From Actinomycetota bacterium (GTDB taxonomy: Bacteria; Actinomycetota; Thermoleophilia; UBA2241), in contig PMKX01000160.1 in the NCBI GenBank assembly GCA_003158705.1, forward strand, positions 4,310 to 11,105: a stretch of DNA of 6,796 nt, in the 5' to 3' direction. Of the stretch, positions 1 through 5,590 are shown piece by piece. The notes below the pieces were generated by a model. The model made no database searches. It was not told the DNA's origin and saw only the letters and a list, made by a program, of their open reading frames with translations. The first letter of the stretch is position 1, and every line of letters begins with the position of its first letter. The position numbers and the translations under genes are program-made.

Positions 1-424
1 CGTGCAGTTCGGCTGGTGGATCCGCTCCATCCACAAGTGGGCCGCCAGCGGCATGGTGCTGCTGGTCGTGATCCACATGCTGCGCGTCTTCTTCACCGGC
101 GCCTACAAGCGCCCGCGTGAGCTCAACTGGCTCAGCGGTGTCGCGCTTCTGCTCATCACCTTCACTTTCGGCTTCACGGGCTACCTGCTGCCGTGGGACC
201 AGAAGGCCTACTGGGCCACCAGGGTGGGCACCGACATCGCCGGCTCGACGCCGTTCATCGGGCATTTCTTGCTGGTCAGCATGCGCGGCGGGGAGACCAT
301 CAGCGGCGCCACGCTCGGGCGCTTCTACGACCTGCACGTGCTGGTGCTGCCCGTGCTCATCGTGGGCCTCCTCCTGGGGCATTTCTGGATGATCCGCCGT
401 CACGGCATCTCGGGGAGGCTCTAG
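1..424 (+). CDS. Cytochrome b, b6-type N-terminal subunit of a quinol:cytochrome c oxidoreductase (5' end cut)
   Basis: This is the C-terminal 140 residues of the haem-b subunit that oxidises membrane quinol and passes electrons across the membrane; the reading frame enters from the left edge at base 2. Two pairs of haem-ligand histidines are visible, H11/H25 in helix B and H112/H127 in helix D (numbered from the first whole codon). The second pair has 14 intervening residues, the spacing of cytochrome b6 and Gram-positive menaquinol enzymes, whereas mitochondrial-type bc1 has 13. The Qo-side segment with PWDQ (residues 64-67) follows helix C. The protein ends in a short [12 protein letters not shown] tail, exactly where cytochrome b6 ends, so the stop at 422-424 is a true end of a split cytochrome b and not a frameshift. 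About 70-80 residues, including helix A, lie outside the window. The base-2 GTG is internal and not the start. Family very sure; petB or qcrB naming is not settled. Confidence 0.93.
   Translation, partial: VQFGWWIRSIHKWAASGMVLLVVIHMLRVFFTGAYKRPRELNWLSGVALLLITFTFGFTGYLLPWDQKAYWATRVGTDIAGSTPFIGHFLLVSMRGGETISGATLGRFYDLHVLVLPVLIVGLLLGHFWMIRRHGISGRL
412..418 (+). promoter_or_regulatory. Ribosome binding site for the subunit IV-like gene
   Basis: GGGGAGG lies 8 bases before the GTG at 427 and inside the end of the cytochrome b gene. It decides the start: the frame is open much further upstream (to 193), but that part overlaps cytochrome b, and no ribosome site supports an earlier start. Confidence 0.75.
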
Positions 425-426
425 TC

Positions 427-873
427 GTGGCCGGCCTCGTCGACCGTCCGCGCCAGGAGCGCACGTCGCGCTACTACTGGGAGCGCGAGCACGAACCGAA
501 CGAGAAGTTCATCCCGTACTTCTGGCAGGAGTTCACGTCCCAGGTCATGATCTTCTTTCTCTTCCTGGGCATCGTGGGGGGCGTCGCGCTGCTGTGGCCC
601 GCCGGCCTGGGGGAGCGGGCCAACGCCTTGGTCACGCCGCCTGGCGTCAAGCCCGAGTGGTATTACCTGAGCCTGTTCCAGTTGCTCAAGGTCGTGCCCG
701 AACGCGTGGGGTTGATCGTGCCGTTCGTGATCGGCGTGCTCCTCGTGGCGCTGCCTTTCGTCGATCGCAGCCCGGTACGGAACCCGCTGCGCAAACCGTT
801 CACGACCTCGGTCGCGACGGCACTGGTGGGCGTCGTCATCGCCTTCACCATCTGGGGCGTGGTGGCCAAATGA
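427..873 (+). CDS. Subunit IV-like C-terminal cytochrome b protein of the quinol:cytochrome c oxidoreductase
   Basis: A 148-residue membrane protein that matches the C-terminal half of cytochrome b (subunit IV, PetD-like). PEWY at residues 76-79 is the hallmark of the quinol-oxidising Qo site, followed by a conserved stretch around FQLLKVVP. Three hydrophobic helices can be drawn at about 37-57, 94-112 and 126-146, matching helices E, F and G. The N-terminal 35 residues are charged and contain a tyrosine/glutamate-rich segment, as expected for a cytoplasmic lead-in. The GTG start is 2 bases after the cytochrome b stop and has a strong ribosome site. Together with the preceding gene it forms a complete cytochrome b split at the same place as in b6f complexes. 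Length is close to the roughly 160 residues usual for subunit IV. No broken or missing motif is seen. Confidence 0.93.
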   Translation: MAGLVDRPRQERTSRYYWEREHEPNEKFIPYFWQEFTSQVMIFFLFLGIVGGVALLWPAGLGERANALVTPPGVKPEWYYLSLFQLLKVVPERVGLIVPFVIGVLLVALPFVDRSPVRNPLRKPFTTSVATALVGVVIAFTIWGVVAK

Positions 874-878
874 GGGCA

Positions 879-884
879 AGGGAG
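879..884 (+). promoter_or_regulatory. Ribosome binding site for the di-haem cytochrome c gene
   Basis: AGGGAG sits 6 bases before the ATG at 891. It favours that start over the in-frame ATG at 870, which overlaps the upstream stop codon (ATGA) and would add seven mostly charged residues in front of the signal peptide. Confidence 0.65.
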
Positions 885-890
885 AGAAGC

Positions 891-1754
891 ATGAGACGAG
901 TGCTTGTGGGCTTGGCGAGCGGCGCGCTGGTGGCCGCCATCGTCGTGGCGGCCGGCTGTGCCAGTCTGGCCACGCCGGAGGCGCCGAGCACGGCCACGCC
1001 GGCTACGAGCGGCACCGCCGCTCCGCAGGCGAGCCAACAGGTCAAGGACGGCGCCGCGCTCTACGTGCAGTTCTCCTGCGTGCGCTGCCACGGCGCCGAC
1101 GGCGCGGGCGGCATACCGAACCGCCTCAACGTGGGCGGCGACGACACCATCCCGCCGCTCAACAACGCCCTGCGCGACAAGACTGAGGCGTTCACCAACG
1201 CGGCCCAGATCACGCAGATCCTGATGGAGGGCTCGGTCGTCTCGAGCAAGCCTGGGGTCATCAACATGCCGTCGTGGAAAGGCGTCATGAGTGACGCCCA
1301 GGCTAGCGCCATCGCGGCCTACGTGCTAGCCGGCTTCCCGCATGTGGGGCCCGCGGTCGACTTCAACGTCGCCAAGGCGAGCGACATCTACAGCGCCTAC
1401 GCCTGCATCATCTGTCACGGCCAGGTGGGAGCGAACGCCTCGCCGTCGCCGGCGCCCAATCCGGCGAGTGCCGACAAAGTGGTGCCGCTGCTGCGCAACG
1501 CCGGCGACAACGTGAGCGCCGCCGAGATGCTCGGCTTCATCATGAACGGGTCGGTCACCGCGCCCGGCAAGAAGGGCGAGCTGCTCATGCCCGCCTGGGG
1601 CCAGATCCTCTCGACACAGCAGGTGAAGGCCGTCCTGCCGTACATCCAGGACGGCCCCAAGGGCGGCAAGCTGCCGCCGCCGCCCGCGCCCTCGCCGCTG
1701 GCTTCGCCCGCGGCGGCAGCCCCGGCGGCGCCATCACCGGCGGGGAGCCCGTGA
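891..1754 (+). CDS. Di-haem c-type cytochrome, probable lipoprotein subunit of the quinol oxidoreductase
   Basis: A 287-residue protein that should carry electrons from the Rieske centre of the complex to a terminal oxidase on the outer face of the membrane. Residues 1-22 form a signal peptide (two arginines, then a hydrophobic core) ending in AAGC, a plausible lipobox with C23 as the lipidated cysteine. A low-complexity Ala/Thr/Pro linker (about 25-48) leads to two cytochrome c domains. The first has CVRCH at 63-67 and a probable Met ligand at M126 (NMPSW); the second has CIICH at 172-176 and probable ligand M233 (LMPAW). The last 27 residues are Pro/Ala-rich and probably disordered. Two tandem mono-haem domains resemble the role of the actinobacterial cc subunit QcrC, but here the anchor is a probable lipid instead of a C-terminal helix. 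The gene follows subunit IV after 17 bases and runs into the next gene by 1 base. Confidence 0.92.
   Translation: MRRVLVGLASGALVAAIVVAAGCASLATPEAPSTATPATSGTAAPQASQQVKDGAALYVQFSCVRCHGADGAGGIPNRLNVGGDDTIPPLNNALRDKTEAFTNAAQITQILMEGSVVSSKPGVINMPSWKGVMSDAQASAIAAYVLAGFPHVGPAVDFNVAKASDIYSAYACIICHGQVGANASPSPAPNPASADKVVPLLRNAGDNVSAAEMLGFIMNGSVTAPGKKGELLMPAWGQILSTQQVKAVLPYIQDGPKGGKLPPPPAPSPLASPAAAAPAAPSPAGSP
1742..1747 (+). promoter_or_regulatory. Ribosome binding site for the small membrane protein gene
   Basis: GGGGAG lies 6 bases before the ATG at 1754. This favours the ATG over the adjacent in-frame GTG at 1751, which would leave only a 3-base gap. Confidence 0.55.
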
Positions 1755-2104
1755 TGGGCGTGCTGGCGCAGATCTCGCTGGCGCCGCCACTGGGCACGCG
1801 GCTCATCGCGCTGGTCGTCAGTGAGGCTGTGTTGCTGGTCGTGGTCGTGGTTGCGTACGTGCGCTACCGGCAGCTCAAGTCCGTGTCGGTGGACGACTGG
1901 TTCGCCGAGCGCGACCAGCACGCTTCGCCGCGCGTGCGCCGCATGATGGAGGAGTCGCACGCGCAATGGGAGGCCGAGCGGCGGGCCGCCGCCGCGGCGG
2001 AGGGGCGGCCGGCAGGGTTGACCGAGCCGCCGTCCGGCCGGCCCGTCGACTCCACTGAGTCGCCCGGCCCAGCGGCCAAGCCACCGCTGGGCCCACCTGC
2101 CTGA
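1754..2104 (+). CDS. Small single-helix membrane protein of unknown function, last gene of the respiratory operon
   Basis: I do not recognise this 116-residue protein. It has a short N-terminus, one strongly hydrophobic helix at about 15-37 rich in valine and leucine, then a basic stop (YVRYRQLK), which predicts the N-terminus outside and the C-terminus in the cytoplasm. Residues 43-80 are charged and probably helical (several Arg/Glu, two Trp), and the last 35 residues are Pro/Gly-rich and likely disordered. Its start overlaps the stop of the cytochrome c gene (TGATG), so translation is probably coupled and its amounts tied to the complex. That suggests an accessory subunit or assembly factor of the quinol oxidoreductase, but this rests only on position. 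Coding status is supported by the ribosome site, the clear membrane helix and codon use like its neighbours. Confidence 0.72.
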   Translation: MGVLAQISLAPPLGTRLIALVVSEAVLLVVVVVAYVRYRQLKSVSVDDWFAERDQHASPRVRRMMEESHAQWEAERRAAAAAEGRPAGLTEPPSGRPVDSTESPGPAAKPPLGPPA

Positions 2105-2112
2105 CGCACGGC

Positions 2113-2133
2113 CCGCGCCTTAGGAGGGCGCGG
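2113..2133 (+). terminator. Possible stem-loop at the end of the respiratory operon
   Basis: CCGCGCC (2113-2119) and GGCGCGG (2127-2133) can form a perfect 7-bp stem with a 7-base loop, 8 bases after the stop of the last operon gene. No T-run follows, so it is not a classical intrinsic terminator; in such a GC-rich sequence a chance hairpin is possible. A 10-bp palindrome (GGGCGCGCCC, 2139-2148) lies just downstream. Confidence 0.35.
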
Positions 2134-2157
2134 CGGGAGGGCGCGCCCGGCGTCCGG

Positions 2158-2166
2158 TGCTAGTAT
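2158..2166 (+). promoter_or_regulatory. Extended -10 promoter for the NlpC/P60 gene, near-leaderless
   Basis: TGC followed by TAGTAT (2161-2166) is an extended -10 element with the pattern TANNAT. Transcription would start about 2173, only about 3 bases before the ATG at 2176, so the mRNA would have almost no leader. No recognisable -35 box is seen in the GC-rich DNA upstream. The TAG inside the box is also the in-frame stop that fixes the upstream limit of the following gene. Confidence 0.5.
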
Positions 2167-2175
2167 CGGTGGCGC

Positions 2176-3609
2176 ATGGTCGACCGCTCGCTAGCCGCAC
2201 CGGATGTGATGGCGGCCCTGGAGACCTTCGGCTCCCAGGCGCGCCCCCACAACTCCGACGACCTCTTCGACTGTTGGGGACTGGTGCGCCAGGTGCACGT
2301 GCACCTGCTCGGCCGCGGTCACGCCGACGAGCTGCTCGGCCCCAGGACAGCGGGGAGCGGCGACTGGCGGCCCCTGGGCGACCGCGCCGACCTGCTGGTG
2401 GGCGACGTGGTCGGCACTCATCCATGCGCCGCCCCGGACGAGTGCCACGTGGCGATCTACTGCGGCCGCGTGGGCGACACCCATCTGGTGTACGACTCGT
2501 CCCCGCGCGGCGACATCCCCCTCTTGGACAGGTACGGGGACCTGGTCGGCGTGCGCGAGATCTTCACCCGCTACATGCGGGCTACCGCAGCAGCCGACGG
2601 CCTGCGCAACCAGGGCGGCGCCTATCTGCGTCTCTGGGACGGGCGTGACCTGTACTCTAGTCAGGCCGTCCACAGGCTCCTTTCGTTGGGTGCTCCCGAG
2701 CGCGACATCGACACGCGCGCCGCGCGGGCGGCGGCCGGCCTCGACCCGCTGCCGTTCTACTGCCGCCGGCGCTTGGCGCGCGATGCGCGTGGCCGCGAGG
2801 TCTACGACAACGCCGCCGGCAAGCACCAGCAGTGTTACTTGCCTGACGGCGCGCTGGTGCCCGACGGTCTGTACGAGCAGGCCTGCGAGCAGGGTGAGGT
2901 GGGACCGGCGGTGGTGCGGCCGCGGCCGCCGGCGTTCGACACCGACGCCGGTCGCGCCGCCCCTGGAGGCGGCCGCGCTTTCACGTGGGCGTACGGCGAC
3001 GCCGACGTCGCCGGCTGCCGCGTGGAGGTGTACGAGGAGACGCTCGAGGGCCGGAAGCGGCTCGTCCTGAGCGAGGAGCTGCCCGGCGCGGCGACCGCGT
3101 ACACCGTGCCCGGCCGTGAGCTGCGCGAAGACACGCTGTATGCCTTCGTGGTCTTCGCGCGCGACGCTCGCGGCTACTCGCGCGACGCCGTGAGACCCTT
3201 CGCCTACCGGGCGGCGCCCGGTAGTCCACTCCTCGACCACAACCGGGCGCGTCCGTACGCTCTGCGGCCCGACGACGGCGCGGTCGTCGCCACGCTCACG
3301 CCGACGCTGGCGTGGGAGGTCGCCAGGCCGGCAGCCGACCAAACGCGCTTCCGGCTGGAGCTCTACGCGCAGGCGTGCCGCGAGCAGGACAGCCGGGCGC
3401 TCTGGGCGGTGACGGTGGAAGGTACGCCGGCACGCTCCTGCCGCTACCAGGTGCCGCCCCTTGCCGGCCTGGAGCCGGGCGGCACGTACTTCTGGTACTT
3501 GACCACCATCAACTCCCGCGGCCGCGACTGCTTCGCGCCGGCCGAGGGCGTGTTCGTGGTGGCAGACGATGCGGACGCCGGCGGCACGGCCGGCCAGGCG
3601 CGCGCCTGA
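2176..3609 (+). CDS. NlpC/P60-type cysteine peptidase domain joined to two fibronectin type III-like domains, no signal peptide
   Basis: A 477-residue protein. Residues about 20-135 look like an NlpC/P60 fold: DCWGLV (32-37) supplies the catalytic cysteine C33, HVAIY (91-95) the histidine H91, and H103 in a following strand is a candidate third residue. The family usually cuts bonds next to D-amino acids in peptidoglycan peptides. A middle part (about 140-250) is unrecognised and contains several Cys and Tyr. Residues about 265-345 and 355-463 each resemble an immunoglobulin-like beta sandwich; the second has a LEPGGTYFWYLTTINSRG segment typical of fibronectin type III. Eleven cysteines are spread through the chain. 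The N-terminus is polar, and the in-frame stop at 2161-2163 leaves no room for a longer start, so no Sec or Tat signal exists. It may therefore act in the cytoplasm or leave by another route. It has its own promoter and faces fabI. Confidence 0.8.
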   Translation: MVDRSLAAPDVMAALETFGSQARPHNSDDLFDCWGLVRQVHVHLLGRGHADELLGPRTAGSGDWRPLGDRADLLVGDVVGTHPCAAPDECHVAIYCGRVGDTHLVYDSSPRGDIPLLDRYGDLVGVREIFTRYMRATAAADGLRNQGGAYLRLWDGRDLYSSQAVHRLLSLGAPERDIDTRAARAAAGLDPLPFYCRRRLARDARGREVYDNAAGKHQQCYLPDGALVPDGLYEQACEQGEVGPAVVRPRPPAFDTDAGRAAPGGGRAFTWAYGDADVAGCRVEVYEETLEGRKRLVLSEELPGAATAYTVPGRELREDTLYAFVVFARDARGYSRDAVRPFAYRAAPGSPLLDHNRARPYALRPDDGAVVATLTPTLAWEVARPAADQTRFRLELYAQACREQDSRALWAVTVEGTPARSCRYQVPPLAGLEPGGTYFWYLTTINSRGRDCFAPAEGVFVVADDADAGGTAGQARA

Positions 3610-3612
3610 CGT

Positions 3613-3642
3613 CCAGCCGCCCGCCCGCCGCCGGCCGGCTGG
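3613..3642. terminator. Inverted repeat between convergent genes, possible shared terminator
   Basis: CCAGCCG (3613-3619) and CGGCTGG (3636-3642) form a perfect 7-bp stem around a 16-base GC-rich loop that contains a CCGGCCGG palindrome. It fills nearly all of the 36-bp gap between the stop codons of the NlpC/P60 gene and fabI, where a two-way terminator would be expected. No T-run is present on either side. Confidence 0.4.
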
Positions 3643-3645
3643 CGC

Positions 3646-4413
3646 TCAGGTCACGGCGTGCGCGCCGGCGTCGACGTGCAGGATCTCGCCCGTCACGGCG
3701 CGCGCTAGGTCGCTGAGCAGGAACACGATGGCGTCGGCGACCTCCTCGGCGGTCACGTTGCGGCGCAGCGGCGTGTGGCGCTCCATCATCGTCAACATCT
3801 CGGCGAAGTCCTTGATGCTGCGCGCCGCCACCGTGTGGATGGGGCCGGCCGAGACGGCGTTGACGCGGATGTCGCTGGGGCCCAGGTCGGCGGCCAGGTA
3901 GCGCACACTCGACTCGAGCGACGCCTTGGCGGGGCCCATGACGTTGTAGTTGGGGATGACGCGCTGTGAGCCGGCATAGGTCATGGTGACGATGGCGCCG
4001 CCGCTGGTCATGAGGTGGCGGGCTTCGCGGCCGACGGCGATGAGGCTGTAGGCACTGACGTCGTTGGCGGCCGCAAAGCCCGCCCTCGTCGTCTCCACGA
4101 AGCTGCCCTGCAGATCCTCGGCCGGCGCGTAGGCGACGCTGTGCACCAGGCCGTGTAGCACCGGCATGCGTTCGGCCAGTTCCTGCATAGCCCTGGCGAT
4201 GGCGGCGTCGCTGCTCACGTCGCACTCGATGAGCGGCGTGTCGCCAAGCTCTGCGCTGAGCTTGCGCAAGCGCCCCTTGAGGCGCTCCGCCTGATACGTG
4301 AGGGCGACGCACCCGCCCTGGGCGCGGATGGCCTTGGCCGCCGCCCAGGCGATGCTGCGCTGGTTGGCGACGCCGAGCACGAGGTAGTTCCTGTCCTGCA
4401 GCAGACCGCTCAC
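3646..4413 (-). CDS. fabI: Enoyl-[acyl-carrier-protein] reductase (NADH), FabI
   Basis: A 255-residue short-chain dehydrogenase that catalyses the last step of each cycle of type II fatty acid synthesis, reducing trans-2-enoyl-ACP with NAD(P)H in the cytoplasm. The N-terminal motif GVANQRSIAWA (14-24) is the FabI nucleotide-binding signature. D65-V66 marks the adenine pocket, HSVAYAP (91-97) follows, and the catalytic residues Y146, Y156 and K163 fall at the spacing known from E. coli FabI. The C-terminal TGEILHVDAG segment is also typical. The GTG at 4413 gives the usual N-terminus (SGLLQDRNYLVLG); a longer in-frame GTG at 4443 would add ten residues that do not resemble the family and would place the -10 box inside the gene. 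The gene stands alone: upstream 121 bp separate it from the anti-sigma gene. The position matching E. coli Gly93 is Ala94, as in Staphylococcus FabI. Confidence 0.95.
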   Translation of the reverse strand: MSGLLQDRNYLVLGVANQRSIAWAAAKAIRAQGGCVALTYQAERLKGRLRKLSAELGDTPLIECDVSSDAAIARAMQELAERMPVLHGLVHSVAYAPAEDLQGSFVETTRAGFAAANDVSAYSLIAVGREARHLMTSGGAIVTMTYAGSQRVIPNYNVMGPAKASLESSVRYLAADLGPSDIRVNAVSAGPIHTVAARSIKDFAEMLTMMERHTPLRRNVTAEEVADAIVFLLSDLARAVTGEILHVDAGAHAVT

Positions 4414-4423
4414 GGCGCAACCG
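4414..4423. repeat. 10-bp direct repeat, copy 1 (next to the fabI start)
   Basis: GGCGCAACCG occurs here and again, identically, at 4508-4517. This copy touches the fabI start codon and overlaps the -10 box. The distance between copies is 94 bp, about nine helical turns. It might be a regulator site; chance is possible in this base composition. Confidence 0.4.
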
Positions 4424-4428
4424 TACCA
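4420..4428 (-). promoter_or_regulatory. Extended -10 promoter of fabI, leaderless
   Basis: On the minus strand TGG followed by TACGGT (4425 down to 4420) fits an extended -10 of the TANNNT type. Exactly six bases separate it from the GTG at 4413, so the predicted first base of the mRNA is the first base of the start codon. No purine-rich ribosome site lies before the GTG, in agreement. A -35 candidate around 4443-4448 (GTTTCG) is weak. Confidence 0.5.
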
Positions 4429-4460
4429 GAATGGCAGGCGCACGAAACCCCCGGGATGAC

Positions 4461-4510
4461 GATGGCCGTTGAGTGCGATTGGCCGCTGGGCGCGAATGGC
4501 TGTTGGGGGC
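4461..4510. repeat. Three contiguous imperfect 16-17-bp tandem repeats upstream of fabI
   Basis: Unit 1 is 4461-4476 (16 bp), unit 2 is 4477-4493 (17 bp) and unit 3 is 4494-4510 (17 bp). All begin with GA, contain TGGC followed by a pyrimidine-G-pyrimidine-TG core, and end in GC; units 2 and 3 agree at 13 of 17 positions, and unit 1 differs from the others by one missing base plus three substitutions. The half-conserved stretch 4511-4527 could be a decayed fourth unit. The array occupies about -48 to -97 relative to the predicted fabI transcription start, inside the gap between the anti-sigma gene and fabI. It is non-coding on both strands as far as I can tell. Confidence 0.6.
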
Positions 4511-4517
4511 GCAACCG
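4508..4517. repeat. 10-bp direct repeat, copy 2
   Basis: Second identical copy of GGCGCAACCG, overlapping the end of the third tandem unit; see copy 1 at 4414-4423. Confidence 0.4.
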
Positions 4518-4534
4518 CGCTGGGCTCGCAGGCC

Positions 4535-5590
4535 TCAGGGCAGCTGGATCGCGTCCGCCTTGGTGCCCGGAGGCAGCGGCTCCACGAGCACCTCGATGTG
4601 GGGAAGGGCGTGGGCGATCGCTCTGGAGACTATGGGCCCGAAATAGCCGTCGTCCGCGGGCTGTGGCGTGGGCATCCGCTGCGTCAGGGTGCCGCCGGTG
4701 AGCTGGGGCGTGGGGCTCGATGCGCCCACCACGCCGGCGCCACTCGCTTGGCTACCACCGAGCACGCCCAGGGCCCCGGCCGGCAGTCCAGCACTGTTTG
4801 CCCAGCCCGGTGTGGCGACGGCTGGCCTCAGGTAGAGGATGGCCAGCGAGTCGGGCGGCAGCGTGCCGCCTTCACTGCGCAGGCGCAGCGTGTGTGGCGA
4901 GCTGCCCTTGAGCGTGCGCAGCACCGTGAAGTGCTGCTGCTCACCGGTGACCTGACCGGCGCGGGCTACGACGACCGTGTCGTAGGCAGCTGCCAGGTGC
5001 CTGGTGGCGACCGAAGAGGGCGTCGCTGCTGCACCGGTCGGCGCTCCTGGCGCCGCTTCCGGCGCCGTGTGACCAGTGCTCTTGCCCGCCAGCGTGCCGG
5101 TCGAGCTCGAGGACTTGCCGCGGTTCTCGAGTGCGAAGACGCCGCCGAGGATGGCGGCGACAACGAGGAGGGCCGCGGCCGGCGCCAGCGCACGGTGGAA
5201 GAAGGCGCGTGGCCGGCGTGGCTGCCGTGCCGGCCGTCGGGCCCGCAGATACGGCGCCAGGCCGCGCCAGCGCTCCTGCGAGAGGTCGGCGTAGGAGTCG
5301 TCGGGCGCCGGCACGGCGGCGTTGACGCCGTCGCTCACGGCGCGCACGTCGGCGCGCATGGCCTCGAGGCGGCGGCGGAGCTCGGTGTCGCCGGCCGCCG
5401 CGGCAACCAGCTCCGGGTCGTCGGCAAGCCCCAGGGCGAAGGCGAGCAGGCGGTCGTCGTCGAAGCCGCCGCTGGGGCTGCCCCCGGCTGCGCCGGGGTC
5501 GTCGCCGGCCGCGCCGCTGGCGCCAGCGTTGCGGGCCGCTTCGCCGCCGGCCGGCCGATCGTTCATCCTCGTGTCGTCGTTCTCAGTCAT
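4535..5590 (-). CDS. Putative membrane-spanning anti-sigma factor with an extracytoplasmic domain
   Basis: A 351-residue single-pass protein encoded directly after the ECF sigma gene, whose last 8 bases it overlaps (ATGACTGA), so translation is probably coupled. Residues 1-42 are Gly/Ala/Asp-rich and likely flexible. Residues 43-92 form a helical, acidic cytoplasmic segment (FDDDRLLAFALGL, then a leucine/arginine-rich helix) of the kind that binds sigma factors. A basic patch (115-128) precedes the single membrane helix at about 134-154, so the C-terminal 195 residues are outside. Residues about 196-258 contain a beta-rich stretch with FTVLRTLKG, a pattern I associate with small secreted beta-barrel domains; the rest is Gly/Ser/Pro-rich. 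There is no cysteine at all, so the common zinc-binding anti-sigma domain is absent. Its assigned role rests on gene pairing and topology; the partner signal is unknown. Confidence 0.75.
   Translation of the reverse strand: MTENDDTRMNDRPAGGEAARNAGASGAAGDDPGAAGGSPSGGFDDDRLLAFALGLADDPELVAAAAGDTELRRRLEAMRADVRAVSDGVNAAVPAPDDSYADLSQERWRGLAPYLRARRPARQPRRPRAFFHRALAPAAALLVVAAILGGVFALENRGKSSSSTGTLAGKSTGHTAPEAAPGAPTGAAATPSSVATRHLAAAYDTVVVARAGQVTGEQQHFTVLRTLKGSSPHTLRLRSEGGTLPPDSLAILYLRPAVATPGWANSAGLPAGALGVLGGSQASGAGVVGASSPTPQLTGGTLTQRMPTPQPADDGYFGPIVSRAIAHALPHIEVLVEPLPPGTKADAIQLP

Noticed and set aside
870..890. Upstream ATG at 870 as start of the di-haem cytochrome
   Set aside because: It overlaps the preceding stop codon but has no ribosome site at good spacing and would add charged residues before a normal signal peptide; ATG at 891 has AGGGAG six bases upstream.
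2139..2148. Palindrome GGGCGCGCCC before the NlpC/P60 promoter as an operator
   Set aside because: Ten-base GC palindromes are expected by chance at this composition, and nothing else supports a binding site.
2191..3342. Long open frame on the - strand opposite the NlpC/P60 gene
   Set aside because: No domain or ribosome site, composition rich in Arg/Gly/Val, and the + strand frame carries clear catalytic motifs.
4129..4140. Alanine instead of glycine at the position of E. coli FabI Gly93, as a triclosan resistance change
   Set aside because: Ala is the natural residue in other FabI enzymes such as the staphylococcal one, so it is no evidence of resistance.
4414..4443. Longer fabI with GTG start at 4443
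   Set aside because: The ten extra residues do not fit the family N-terminus, and the -10 box lies inside this stretch.
5460..5545. GC-rich low-complexity stretch as a repeat array
   Set aside because: It encodes the Gly/Ala/Asp-rich flexible N-terminus of the anti-sigma protein and shows no regular period.
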